Assembly (NCBI GenBank): GCA_036479015.1
Contig: JAZGFB010000053.1
Span: forward strand, 1 to 64,000
Reading direction: 5' to 3'
DNA: 64,000 bases
DNA from: NVTR01 sp036479015
Lineage (GTDB): Bacteria > Pseudomonadota > Alphaproteobacteria > Rhodobacterales > Rhodobacteraceae
Under the pieces are notes generated by a model. It made no database searches. It was given only the letters and a program-made list of their open reading frames with translations, and was not told the origin of the DNA. Position 1 is the stretch's first letter; each line of letters begins with the position of its first letter. The translations under genes and the position numbers were made by a program. Of this stretch, positions 16,579-24,673 are shown piece after piece.

Positions 16579-17841
16579 TTGGCGCTGCCCTATCTGTTTG
16601 AGTTCTGGGCGCTGGATCATCAGATGCCACCCGAAGGCGATTGGCGTTCCTGGGTGATCATGGGCGGGCGCGGTGCGGGGAAAACCCGCGCTGGTGCCGA
16701 ATGGGTGCGGGCCCAGGTGGAAGGTGCGTTGCCAACCGATCCGGGGCGGTGCCATCGGATCGCCCTGGTGGGCGAAACCATTGAGCAGGTGCGCGAAGTT
16801 ATGGTGTTTGGTGAAAGTGGTATCCTGGCCTGTTCGCCCCCGGATCGAATGCCGGTTTGGAGGGCGACCCGCAAACTGTTGGAGTGGCCCAATGGGGCCA
16901 CCGCGCAAGTGTTTTCTGCGTCTGAACCGGAAGGATTGCGCGGGCCGCAGTTTGACGGGGCCTGGGTGGACGAGTTGGCAAAGTGGAAAAAGGGCCAGGA
17001 AACCTGGGACATGCTGCAGTTTTGTATGCGTCTGGGGGATGATCCACGGGCGGTGATCACCACGACGCCGCGCAATGTCGGGGTGTTGAAGGCAATACTG
17101 GCAAACGGTTCAACGGTAACCACCCATGCACCGACCCAAGCCAACAGGGCCTATCTGGCCAGATCGTTTCTGGAAGAGGTGCGTTCGCGATATGCCGGAA
17201 CGCGGCTGGGTCGCCAAGAACTGGATGGGGAGTTGTTGGAGGATGCAGAAGGGGCGCTGTGGACTCTTGGTGTGCTGGAGCGGGCAAGGGTTGAACAGGC
17301 ACCGGAATGTTCGCGCATTGTGGTGGCGGTGGATCCGCCGGTGACTGGGCATGCCGGGTCTGATGAATGCGGGATACTGGTTGTGGGTGCGGTGACTGAA
17401 GGGCCGCCGACGCAGTGGCGCGCCTATGTGCTGGAAGATGCGACGGTATCGGCGGCCAGTCCCCATGGTTGGGCAACTGCGGCACTGGATGCCATGGCGC
17501 GCCATGGGGCGGATCGGCTGGTGGCTGAGGTCAACCAAGGGGGGGATATGGTGGAAAGTGTGATCCGCCAGATTGACCCGATGGTCAGTTACCGGGCGGT
17601 GCGGGCGTCGCGTGGCAAGGTGGCAAGGGCGGAGCCAGTGGCAGCTTTATATGAACAGGGGCGGGTAAAACATACGCGTGGGCTGGCAGCACTTGAGGAT
17701 CAGATGTGCGCCATGACTGCGCGTGGATTTGAAGGCAAGGGCAGCCCGGATCGGGTGGATGCGCTGGTCTGGGCAGTGCATGAATTGATGATCGAACCGG
17801 CTGCAAAATATACCCAACCGAGGGTGCGAACGCTGGGGTAA
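16579..17841 (+). CDS. GTA large terminase (packaging ATPase/nuclease, g2)
   Basis: Motor that pumps about 4 kb pieces of host DNA into GTA heads. Adenine-binding motif FWALDHQMPPEGDW near residue 10, Walker A GGRGAGKT at 29-36, Walker B region FDGAWVDELAKW, then the C-terminal RNase H-like nuclease with VVAVDPPVTGHAGSDECG. Start chosen at TTG 16579 because GAGGAGGG lies seven bases before it. The frame is open upstream with more family-like sequence (GPQIQETFLNELEEG) but no ordinary start codon there. About 420 residues. Confidence 0.9.
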   Translation: MALPYLFEFWALDHQMPPEGDWRSWVIMGGRGAGKTRAGAEWVRAQVEGALPTDPGRCHRIALVGETIEQVREVMVFGESGILACSPPDRMPVWRATRKLLEWPNGATAQVFSASEPEGLRGPQFDGAWVDELAKWKKGQETWDMLQFCMRLGDDPRAVITTTPRNVGVLKAILANGSTVTTHAPTQANRAYLARSFLEEVRSRYAGTRLGRQELDGELLEDAEGALWTLGVLERARVEQAPECSRIVVAVDPPVTGHAGSDECGILVVGAVTEGPPTQWRAYVLEDATVSAASPHGWATAALDAMARHGADRLVAEVNQGGDMVESVIRQIDPMVSYRAVRASRGKVARAEPVAALYEQGRVKHTRGLAALEDQMCAMTARGFEGKGSPDRVDALVWAVHELMIEPAAKYTQPRVRTLG

Positions 17842-17852
17842 CGGGTGGTTGT

Positions 17853-17905
17853 GATTTTTCTGCGAAAAATCAAGCCTCCGGCGGGGATATTTTTGGAACA
17901 AAGAT
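17853..17905 (+). repeat. Dispersed intergenic element, copy 3, with TGC-loop hairpin
   Basis: Hairpin GATTTTTC-TGC-GAAAAATC (17853-17871), then GCCTCCGGCGGGGATATTTT with core 17883-17892. It lies 11 bases past the terL stop, inside the GTA cluster, and separates terL from the portal gene. Confidence 0.65.
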
Positions 17906-17944
17906 ATTGGGGCTGGGAATGATGGGCGAAGGAGTGTCTTGGGC

Positions 17945-19120
17945 ATGAAGTTTGGAATTTTTGGACGCGGGGCGGATGTGAGCCCTGAGGTTAAAGCCTC
18001 GGCTTCGGGGCCGGTGATTGCCTGGGGTGGATCGGGCCGTATTGCCTGGTCGGCGCGCGATACGGTGACGCTGACCAAGATTGGATTTTTGGGCAACCCG
18101 GTTGGGTTTCGCAGTGTGAAATTGATTGCGGAAGCGGCCAGTGCGCTACCGTTGGTATTACAGGATGCTGAGCGGCGTTTTGATGTGCATCCGGTGTTGG
18201 CGCTGTTGGCGCGGCCAAATGGTTTGCAGGGGCGGGCCGAATTGTTTGAGGCGCTTTATGGGCAGATATTGTTGTCGGGTGACGGCTATCTTGAGGCTGT
18301 TGGTGGTGAGGATGGTGTGCCTGGTGAGTTGCATGTGCTGCGGTCGGACAGGATGTCTTTAGTGCCGGGTGCGGATGGTTGGCCGGTGGCCTATGAATAT
18401 GCCGTGGGCGGGCGCAAGCATCGCTATGCTGTGGGGGATGGTGTGTCGCCGATTGCCCATATCAAAGCGTTTCACCCAAGCGATGATCATTATGGGTTTT
18501 CACCGATGCAGGCAGCCGCCAGTGCGGTGGATGTGCATAATGCGGCGTCGCGTTGGAGCAAGGCGTTGCTGGATAATGCCGCACGGCCTTCGGGGGCGAT
18601 TATTTACAAGGGTTCTGACGGGCAGGGCACCATGAGTACGGATCAGTATGACCGGTTGCTGGTTGAGATGGAAAGCCACCATCAGGGCGCGCGCAATGCC
18701 GGGCGGCCGATGTTGCTGGAGGGTGGGTTGGACTGGAAACCCATGGGTTTCAGCCCGTCTGATATGGAATTTCAGAAGACTAAAGAGGCCGCGGCGCGCG
18801 AAATTGCGCTGGCTTACGGGGTGCCGCCGATGTTGCTGGGGATACCCGGGGATGCGGCCTATGCGAATTATCAGGAAGCGCACCGGGCGTTTTACCGGTT
18901 GACGGTTTTGCCGCTGGCAAGTCGGGTGGCGGCGTCTGTGTCGAACTGGTTGTCGGAATATGTCGGTGAAAAACTGGTGCTAAAGCCGGATCTGGATCAG
19001 GTGCCGGCGTTGGCGGGGGAGCGTGACAGTCAGTGGAAACGGGTCAGTGAGGCGTCGTTTTTGAGTGATGCTGAAAAGCGGAGCCTGTTGGGGTTGCCGA
19101 AAATAAGTGAAGGGGTCTGA
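17945..19120 (+). CDS. GTA portal protein (g3)
   Basis: Dodecameric ring through which DNA enters the GTA head. HK97-type portal family: TVTLTKIGFLGNPVGFRSVKLIAEAASALP, LARPNGLQGRAELFEALYGQ, then FQKTKEAAAREIALAYGVPPMLLGIPGDAAYANYQEA, a portal hallmark. 391 residues from ATG 17945; a TTG at 17939 is closer to the GGAG motif and is an alternative start. The separate g3.5 gene found in R. capsulatus after g3 is absent: the protease starts one base after this stop. Confidence 0.93.
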   Translation: MKFGIFGRGADVSPEVKASASGPVIAWGGSGRIAWSARDTVTLTKIGFLGNPVGFRSVKLIAEAASALPLVLQDAERRFDVHPVLALLARPNGLQGRAELFEALYGQILLSGDGYLEAVGGEDGVPGELHVLRSDRMSLVPGADGWPVAYEYAVGGRKHRYAVGDGVSPIAHIKAFHPSDDHYGFSPMQAAASAVDVHNAASRWSKALLDNAARPSGAIIYKGSDGQGTMSTDQYDRLLVEMESHHQGARNAGRPMLLEGGLDWKPMGFSPSDMEFQKTKEAAAREIALAYGVPPMLLGIPGDAAYANYQEAHRAFYRLTVLPLASRVAASVSNWLSEYVGEKLVLKPDLDQVPALAGERDSQWKRVSEASFLSDAEKRSLLGLPKISEGV

Positions 19121-19121
19121 G

Positions 19122-19679
19122 ATGGATTTCTCTGAATACGGTGCGCCAGAGCGTAAATTTGCCCGGCTGGGTGAGGGGTTAAATGTGACCGATGGCACCA
19201 AAATTGAAGGCTATGCCAGCTATTTTGGCAAGCGCGATAAGGGCGGTGATGTGGTGCAGGCTGGGGCGTATGGGGCGTCGCTTAAGGCGCTGGCAGGTTC
19301 TGGGCGGCGGGTGAAAATGCTGTGGCAGCATGACCCGGTGCAGCCCATTGGGATTTGGGATGAGGTGCATGAAGATGAGCGGGGGCTGTATGTAAAGGGG
19401 CGTTTGCTAAGCGACGTGGCTAAGGGGCGTGAAGCGGCGGCATTGATTGAGGCGGGGGCGATTGATGGGCTGTCGATCGGCTATCGCACGGTGAAGGCGC
19501 AAAAGGATGCCAAGGGGCAGCGTGTTCTGTCGGAATTGGAGCTGTGGGAAGTGTCATTGGTGACGTTTCCGATGCTGCCGGAGGCGCGGGTTGGCGCCAA
19601 GGGCGAAGATTTAGAAACAGATTTATTACAGGAATTGGCGGATGTTTTTGATGAGGCCCGCCTGATGCTGGCCACGTAA
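19122..19679 (+). CDS. GTA prohead protease (g4)
   Basis: HK97-type serine protease that trims the capsid protein during head maturation. Conserved features are IEGYASYFGKRDKGGDVVQAGAY, the catalytic His in KMLWQHDPVQPIG and the catalytic Ser region IDGLSIGYRTV, then LWEVSLVTFPMLPEA. 185 residues from MDFSEYGAPERKF; an upstream GTG-type start at 19107 would overlap the portal gene. Confidence 0.93.
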   Translation: MDFSEYGAPERKFARLGEGLNVTDGTKIEGYASYFGKRDKGGDVVQAGAYGASLKALAGSGRRVKMLWQHDPVQPIGIWDEVHEDERGLYVKGRLLSDVAKGREAAALIEAGAIDGLSIGYRTVKAQKDAKGQRVLSELELWEVSLVTFPMLPEARVGAKGEDLETDLLQELADVFDEARLMLAT

Positions 19680-19716
19680 GACAGGCCGACCACCCTTAAC
19701 CAAGCAGGATTGTTTG

Positions 19717-20910
19717 ATGAAAAAAACCGAGACCAAGTCTGGGGCCGGGACAGGTGTGTCTGACACCCGGACGCCAGTGAGTGAACTAAAGTCCGCGATG
19801 GCGGGATTTGTAGGCCAGATCAATGACTTTCAGGCCGATGTGAATTTGAAAATGCAAAAACAGGAAGAGCGATTGACCATGCTGGATAGAAAATCACTGA
19901 TGCGGGGCCGTCCGGCCCTAAGTGCGGCAGCCGATGTGGATGCACCCCACCAAAAGGCGTTTGAAACATATATTCGCGGTGGCGACGATGATGGCTTGCG
20001 CGGCCTGGAATTGGAGGGCAAGGCGCTGTCAACCTCTGTGGCTGCTGATGGTGGGTATCTGGTTGATCCGCAGACATCCGAGACCATAAAATCTGTGCTG
20101 AAATCAACGGCGTCTTTGCGCCAAATTTCAAGTGTTGTGAATGTTGAGGCGACCAGCTTTGATGTGTTGATTGATCACACTGATATTGGCTCTGGCTGGG
20201 CCACTGAAAGTGGTTCTGTGGCTGAAACCGGCACGCCGACATTGGATCGGATTTCCATTCCTTTGTATGAGCTGAGCGCCTTGCCAAAGGCAAGTCAGCG
20301 GCTGTTGGATGACAGTGCATTTGACATCGAAGGCTGGCTGGCTGGCCGGATTGCCGACAAGTTTGCCCGCGCCGAAGCGTCGGCGTTCATCAATGGTGAT
20401 GGTGTGGACAAGCCCACGGGTTTTCTGACCCATCCGCAGGTGGATAATGCAAGCGCTGCCTGGGGCGATATTGGCTATGTGCCAACCGGCGTCGATGGTG
20501 ATTTTGGTTCGGCCGACAGCATTGTTGAGCTGGTCTATGCGCTGGGTGCGCAGTACCGAGCCAACGCGACGTTTGTGATGAACTCCAAAACTGCAGGCAA
20601 TGTGCGCAAGTTGAAGGATGCAGACGGGCGTTTCCTGTGGTCTGACGGTTTGGCCGCGGGTGAACCTGCGCGCCTTATGGGCTATGCGGTGCTGGTAGCT
20701 GAAGACATGCCGGATACTGACAGCCTGGGCGGGGCCATCGCCTTTGGTGATTTTGAGGCTGGTTATACTGTGGCCGAGCGCCCTGATCTGCGTATTTTGC
20801 GCGATCCGTTTAGTGCCAAGCCGAACGTGCTGTTTTACGCCACCAAGCGGGTTGGCGGCGATGTCAGCGACTTTAGCGCCATCAAGCTGCTGAAATTCTC
20901 AACCACTTAA
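19717..20910 (+). CDS. GTA major capsid protein (g5)
   Basis: HK97-fold capsid subunit. 397 residues. The N-terminal about 100 residues are charged and helical (AMAGFVGQINDFQADVNLKMQKQEERL), the scaffolding part removed by the g4 protease. The fold follows from GKALSTSVAADGGYLVDPQT, with SGWATESGSVAETGTPTLDR, AEASAFINGDGVDKPTGFL and the C-terminal LRDPFSAKPNVLFYATKRVGGD. In RcGTA it is the most abundant virion protein. A structured 174-base gap follows. Confidence 0.96.
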   Translation: MKKTETKSGAGTGVSDTRTPVSELKSAMAGFVGQINDFQADVNLKMQKQEERLTMLDRKSLMRGRPALSAAADVDAPHQKAFETYIRGGDDDGLRGLELEGKALSTSVAADGGYLVDPQTSETIKSVLKSTASLRQISSVVNVEATSFDVLIDHTDIGSGWATESGSVAETGTPTLDRISIPLYELSALPKASQRLLDDSAFDIEGWLAGRIADKFARAEASAFINGDGVDKPTGFLTHPQVDNASAAWGDIGYVPTGVDGDFGSADSIVELVYALGAQYRANATFVMNSKTAGNVRKLKDADGRFLWSDGLAAGEPARLMGYAVLVAEDMPDTDSLGGAIAFGDFEAGYTVAERPDLRILRDPFSAKPNVLFYATKRVGGDVSDFSAIKLLKFSTT

Positions 20911-20960
20911 ACCGTGGTCTGAGAATGGCCGGGCCGCGCCGTGTGTGTGGTTTGGTCTGG

Positions 20961-21054
20961 TGGGCGCGTGCTTCTAGCCCCGCGTTATCTAGCTGCTCCC
21001 CTCCGTCCGAGTGATGCGGGGTGGTGCGCGCCCATTACGGCGGGGCAAGCCCCG
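20961..21054 (+). other. Nested stem structure between g5 and g6
   Basis: Outer arms TGGGCGCG (20961-20968) and CGCGCCCA (21027-21034), inner arms CCCCGC (20978-20983) and GCGGGG (21016-21021), then a small hairpin CGGGG-CAAG-CCCCG (21041-21054). No T tract follows, so it is not a simple terminator. It lies between the capsid gene and g6, the largest gap inside the GTA cluster. Confidence 0.5.
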
Positions 21055-21084
21055 TGAAAGTGTTTCGAAAAAAGGTGAAATCTG

Positions 21085-21678
21085 ATGATGTTAGTCGAGC
21101 AGACCTCGGTGCCGTTGGGCGCTTTGCCGGTCACGGAATTTAAGGATCATTTGCAGCTTGGCACGGGATTTACCGGCGGTGAGTTGCAAGATCAGGTGTT
21201 GGAAAATTACCTGCGTTCAGCCATTGCCGGGATCGAGGCGCGCACTGGCAAGGTTTTGATTGAAAAGCAATATACCTGGACCCTGACAGCGTGGCGTGAG
21301 GCCTGCAGGCAGGCATTGCCTTTGGCGCCGATATCCACGGTGGACGCGGTGCGGATTAATGATCGGCTGGGTGTGGCCAGCGTTGTGGATGCGGCTAATT
21401 ACCGGCTTGAGGCCGATATGCATCGCCCGATCCTGTGGGCGATAGCTGGTAATTTGCCGGGGATACCGACGTCGGGGACTACCGAGATTGATTTTACCGC
21501 CGGGTTTGGGGCGACCTGGGGCGATGTGCCTGATGATCTGGGCCTGGCCGTGTTTATACTGGCGGCGCATTTTTATGAAAACCGCGACGGTGTTGGCGAT
21601 GCAGGCATGCCGATGGGGGTGACGTCGCTGATCCAGCGCTATCGCAATGTGCGAATTTTAGGCGGGGGTGTGGCATGA
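21085..21678 (+). CDS. GTA head-tail connector/adaptor (g6)
   Basis: 197 residues. Belongs to the phage connector (gp6-like) group: VTEFKDHLQLGTGFT, YLRSAIAGIEARTGKVLIEKQYTWTL, then DFTAGFGATWGDVPDDLGLAVFILAAHFYENRD, which is typical of head-tail adaptors. In RcGTA it forms the first ring below the portal. AAAGGTGAAA precedes the ATG. It overlaps g7 by four bases. Confidence 0.9.
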   Translation: MMLVEQTSVPLGALPVTEFKDHLQLGTGFTGGELQDQVLENYLRSAIAGIEARTGKVLIEKQYTWTLTAWREACRQALPLAPISTVDAVRINDRLGVASVVDAANYRLEADMHRPILWAIAGNLPGIPTSGTTEIDFTAGFGATWGDVPDDLGLAVFILAAHFYENRDGVGDAGMPMGVTSLIQRYRNVRILGGGVA

Positions 21679-22016
21679 GCGGGTCGGTTCATCTGAACCG
21701 CAAACTGGTGCTGGAAAACCCGGTTCGGGTCGATGACGGCGCGGGGGGGCACAGCGAAAGCTGGACTGTTCTGGGCACGTTATGGGCATCGGTTAAGGCT
21801 GGGAACGGGCGGGAATATGCGTCGCAACATCTGACACTGTCCAAGGTGCCGTACCGGATTATTGTACGCGCTGCACCTGCGGGATCGGTTGAGCGCCCCA
21901 AGCCAGAGCAGCGTTTTGTCGAAGGCAGCCGGGTGTTTCGCATTCTGGCCGTCAGTGAGCATGACAGCCGCGGCCAGTATCTGATGTGCCATTCGCGCGA
22001 AGAGGTGCTGGTATGA
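21675..22016 (+). CDS. GTA head-tail joining protein/stopper (g7)
   Basis: 113 residues, SPP1-type head-tail adaptor family. Conserved start LNRKLVLENPVRVDDGAGGHSESW and the middle LWASVKAGNGREYASQHLTLSKVPYRIIVRA. Forms the ring that holds DNA in the filled GTA head. Begins inside the last codon of g6 (ATGA) and ends overlapping g8. Confidence 0.9.
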   Translation: MSGSVHLNRKLVLENPVRVDDGAGGHSESWTVLGTLWASVKAGNGREYASQHLTLSKVPYRIIVRAAPAGSVERPKPEQRFVEGSRVFRILAVSEHDSRGQYLMCHSREEVLV

Positions 22017-22423
22017 GTTATGGCATGGCGGCCCCGTTGCAAGAGGCAGTGTTTCAACTGTTGCAGGGTGATGCGGTTCTGGCCGGGTTGGTGGGCACGG
22101 ACATATTTGATGCGGCACCGGCGGGCGCTGTTCCAACAATTTATGTCAGCCTGGGGCCGGAAGACGTGCGCGACCGCGCGGATCAGACGGGTACCGGCGC
22201 GCGCCACGAATTCACGGTGAGCGTGGTGTCACAGGCGGCTGGGTTTAAGTCGGCGAAACAGGCGGCAGGCGCGGTTTCGGATGCGCTGTTGGGGTCATCG
22301 CTGGTGCTGACGCGCGGGCGCGTTGTGTCGATGAATTTTCTGCGGGCAATCGCAAAACGGGTTCAGGACGCCGATGTGCGCCGGATCGATTTGCGCTTTG
22401 TGGCGCGGCTTGAGGATGTTTGA
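22013..22423 (+). CDS. GTA tail terminator (g8, DUF3168)
   Basis: 136 residues from ATG 22013, chosen because it overlaps the g7 stop as ATGA. DUF3168 family: MAAPLQEAVFQLLQGDAVLAGLVG, then PTIYVSLGPEDVRDR and HEFTVSVVSQAAGFKSAKQAAG. In RcGTA it caps the tail tube where it meets the head. Confidence 0.9.
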   Translation: MSYGMAAPLQEAVFQLLQGDAVLAGLVGTDIFDAAPAGAVPTIYVSLGPEDVRDRADQTGTGARHEFTVSVVSQAAGFKSAKQAAGAVSDALLGSSLVLTRGRVVSMNFLRAIAKRVQDADVRRIDLRFVARLEDV

Positions 22424-22447
22424 AATTTCAACTTGGAGTGATTGGCT

Positions 22448-22861
22448 ATGACTGCCCAAAACGGCAAGGACCTACTAATAAAAATCGACATGACCGGTGC
22501 TGGCATGTTTGACACGTTTGCGGGGCTTCGGGCCACGCGGATTTCATTTAACGCCGAGAGCGTCGATGTCACCAGCCTGGAAAGCCAGGGTGGATGGCGT
22601 GAATTGCTGGGCGGATCGGGCGTGAAATCGGCGTCTATTTCCGGGTCTGGTGTATTCAAGGATCACGCCACGGACGAGCGCGCGCGCCAGATATTCTTTG
22701 ACGGGCAGGTGCCTGATTTTCAGGTGATCGTGCCGGATTTTGGCACCATTGAGGGGGCGTTTCAGCTGACCTCTATCGAATATGCAGGCACTTATAATGG
22801 TGAGGCATCCTATGAAATGTCGCTGGCGTCGGCTGGCGAGCTGACCTTTGTGGCGATCTAG
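22448..22861 (+). CDS. GTA major tail (tube) protein (g9)
   Basis: 137 residues from ATG 22448 with GGAG about ten bases before it. Sequence TAQNGKDLLIKIDMTG, LRATRISFNAESVDVTSLES and GVKSASISGSGVFKDHATDER is typical of the TP901-1/RcGTA tail tube family. Stacked rings form the short GTA tail. Confidence 0.94.
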   Translation: MTAQNGKDLLIKIDMTGAGMFDTFAGLRATRISFNAESVDVTSLESQGGWRELLGGSGVKSASISGSGVFKDHATDERARQIFFDGQVPDFQVIVPDFGTIEGAFQLTSIEYAGTYNGEASYEMSLASAGELTFVAI

Positions 22862-22863
22862 TG

Positions 22864-23181
22864 ATGGCGAACCCCTGGACGGGCGAAGTGTCGCTGACAC
22901 TGGATGGGCAGGAGCGGGTGCTAAAGCTGACGCTGGGGGCATTGGCTGAGCTGGAAACCGTGCTTGAGGTCGGCACCTTAATTGAGCTGGTCGAGCGGTT
23001 TGAGTCAGGGGCGTTTAGCACACGCGATGTGCTGGCGCTGATCGTTGCGGGGTTGCGTGGTGGTGGCTGGCAGGGAACGGCAGCGGACTTGCTGAGCGTT
23101 GAAATTGGCGGCGGTCCGGTAGAGGCCGCGCGCGTGGCTGGGCAATTGCTGGTGCGGGCGTTTTCTGTGGCGACTGTGTGA
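22864..23181 (+). CDS. GTA tail assembly chaperone (g10)
   Basis: 105 residues. GTA-specific family: NPWTGEVSLTLDGQERVLKL followed by TLGALAELETVLEVGTLIEL and ALIVAGLRGGGWQGTAADLL. Thought to chaperone the tape measure with g10.1. Starts three bases after the g9 stop. Confidence 0.88.
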   Translation: MANPWTGEVSLTLDGQERVLKLTLGALAELETVLEVGTLIELVERFESGAFSTRDVLALIVAGLRGGGWQGTAADLLSVEIGGGPVEAARVAGQLLVRAFSVATV

Positions 23182-23376
23182 ATGGATTGGCCGGGTTTGA
23201 TGCGGGCCGGATTGCAAGGTCTGGGGTTGTCGCCGGATGTGTTTTGGCGGCTGACGCCCGGTGAATTGATGCTGATGTTGGGTGTTGGGGCAGGTGATGC
23301 CCCCCTAAGCCGGGCGCGCCTGGAAGAACTGGCGGCGGCCTATTCGGATATGAACAAGGATAAAGTGGATGGCTGA
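23182..23376 (+). CDS. GTA tail assembly chaperone, second small gene (g10.1)
   Basis: 64 residues, directly after g10 with no gap. Contains RAGLQGLGLSPDVFWRLTPG followed by ELMLMLGVGAG, the pattern of the rcc01693-type small protein in GTA clusters. The g10/g10.1 pair takes the place of the frameshifted G/GT chaperones of many phages. Overlaps g11 by eight bases. Confidence 0.88.
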   Translation: MDWPGLMRAGLQGLGLSPDVFWRLTPGELMLMLGVGAGDAPLSRARLEELAAAYSDMNKDKVDG

Positions 23377-24031
23377 CTTTTTTGGACGTGATGGGTTTGA
23401 GGAACAGGTTGAGGCATTGGGGGATTCCATGGCCGCAACCAGCGCCATGGCGGCGGCGTTCAGTCAGGAACTGGCGTCAATGCAGGCAACTATTCACGAT
23501 ACCGGGCGCGATGTGGGGCGGTTGAAATCGTCGATCAGTTCCGGGTTGCGCCGGGCCATTGATGGCTTGGTATTTGATGGTGACAAGCTGTCGGACGTGT
23601 TTCGCAATGTTGGGAAATCTATGGTCGATGCGGCCTATGCAGCGGCGCTTAAGCCGGTGACCGGGCATATTGGCGGCATATTGGCGGGCGGTATTGAGGG
23701 CATCATTGGTAGCCTGCTGCCGTTTGAAAAAGGCGCGTCGTTCAGCCAGGGCCGGGTGATGCCGTTTGCCAATGGTGGCGTGGTGTCGGGGCCAGTAAGT
23801 TTTCCCATGCGGGGCGGTCGTGGGTTGATGGGGGAAGCCGGGCCTGAGGCGATTATGCCGCTGGCGCGGGGTGCTGATGGCAAGCTGGGGGTGCGTACCG
23901 AGGGCGGTGGCCGTGCCGTGAACATCACCATGAATATCAGCACGCCCGATGTGGAAGGTTTTCAGCGGTCGCGGTCACAGATTGCGGCACAAATGGCGCG
24001 CGCCATGGGGCGCGGGCAGCGCAACAGATAG
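23369..24031 (+). CDS. GTA tape measure protein (g11)
   Basis: 220 residues, which matches the short RcGTA tail; phage tape measures are far longer. Features: helical N-terminus, hydrophobic glycine-rich middle (HIGGILAGGIEGIIGSLLPF), then the conserved ANGGVVSGPVSFPMRGGRGL and MGEAGPEAIMPLARG, which is the hallmark of phage minor tail/tape measure C-termini. Sets tail length during assembly. Confidence 0.92.
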   Translation: MADFFGRDGFEEQVEALGDSMAATSAMAAAFSQELASMQATIHDTGRDVGRLKSSISSGLRRAIDGLVFDGDKLSDVFRNVGKSMVDAAYAAALKPVTGHIGGILAGGIEGIIGSLLPFEKGASFSQGRVMPFANGGVVSGPVSFPMRGGRGLMGEAGPEAIMPLARGADGKLGVRTEGGGRAVNITMNISTPDVEGFQRSRSQIAAQMARAMGRGQRNR

Positions 24032-24040
24032 GGGACGGAT

Positions 24041-24673
24041 ATGGGATTTCATGAAGTCAGATTTCCGAGCAATTTGAGCTTTGGCTCGGTTGGCGGACCA
24101 GAACGGCGCACGGAAATCGTGACGCTGGCCAATGGTTTTGAAGAGCGCAATACCCCCTGGGCGCATTCGCGCAGGCGTTATGATGCCGGTGTCGGGCTGC
24201 GGGCGCTGGACGATATTGAAGTGTTGATCGCGTTCTTTGAAGCGCGCCAGGGGCAGCTGTTTGGCTTTCGCTGGAAAGACTGGTCAGATTTCAAATCTTG
24301 TGTGGCGAGCGCGGATATAAATTTTCGTGATCAGATCATTGGCCATGGTGATGGGGTGACCACGGAATTTGTGCTTTCTAAGGAATATGCATCTGGTGGG
24401 GTGCGTTACACGCGGCCTGTGACCAAGCCGGTTTTGGGAACTGTGCAGCTGGGAGTAGGTGGCACGCAACTGGTTGAAACAGTGCATTATTCTTTGGATG
24501 TGGCGACCGGGGTGGTTGGTTTTGATTTGGCACCAGAAGAGGGTGTTGAAATATCGGCAGGCTTTGAATTTGACGTGCCGGTGCGGTTTGATGCCGACCG
24601 GTTGCAAACGTCGGTGGCCAGTTTTCAGGCAGGCGATATGCCGGATGTGCCAGTGGTTGAGGTGCGTGTCTGA
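24041..24673 (+). CDS. GTA distal tail protein (g12, DUF2460/TIGR02217)
   Basis: 210 residues. Starts GFHEVRFPSNLSFGSVGGPE and contains NTPWAHSRRRYDAGVGLRAL, then QLFGFRWKDWSDFKSC and EISAGFEFDVPVRFDADRL, all typical of the family. Forms the ring joining tail tube and baseplate. Joined to g13 by TGATG. Confidence 0.93.
   Translation: MGFHEVRFPSNLSFGSVGGPERRTEIVTLANGFEERNTPWAHSRRRYDAGVGLRALDDIEVLIAFFEARQGQLFGFRWKDWSDFKSCVASADINFRDQIIGHGDGVTTEFVLSKEYASGGVRYTRPVTKPVLGTVQLGVGGTQLVETVHYSLDVATGVVGFDLAPEEGVEISAGFEFDVPVRFDADRLQTSVASFQAGDMPDVPVVEVRV

Noticed and set aside
17945..19140. Missing g3.5 as evidence of a broken GTA
   Set aside because: Small g3.5-type genes are not present in every GTA cluster; the flanking portal and protease genes are intact and adjacent.
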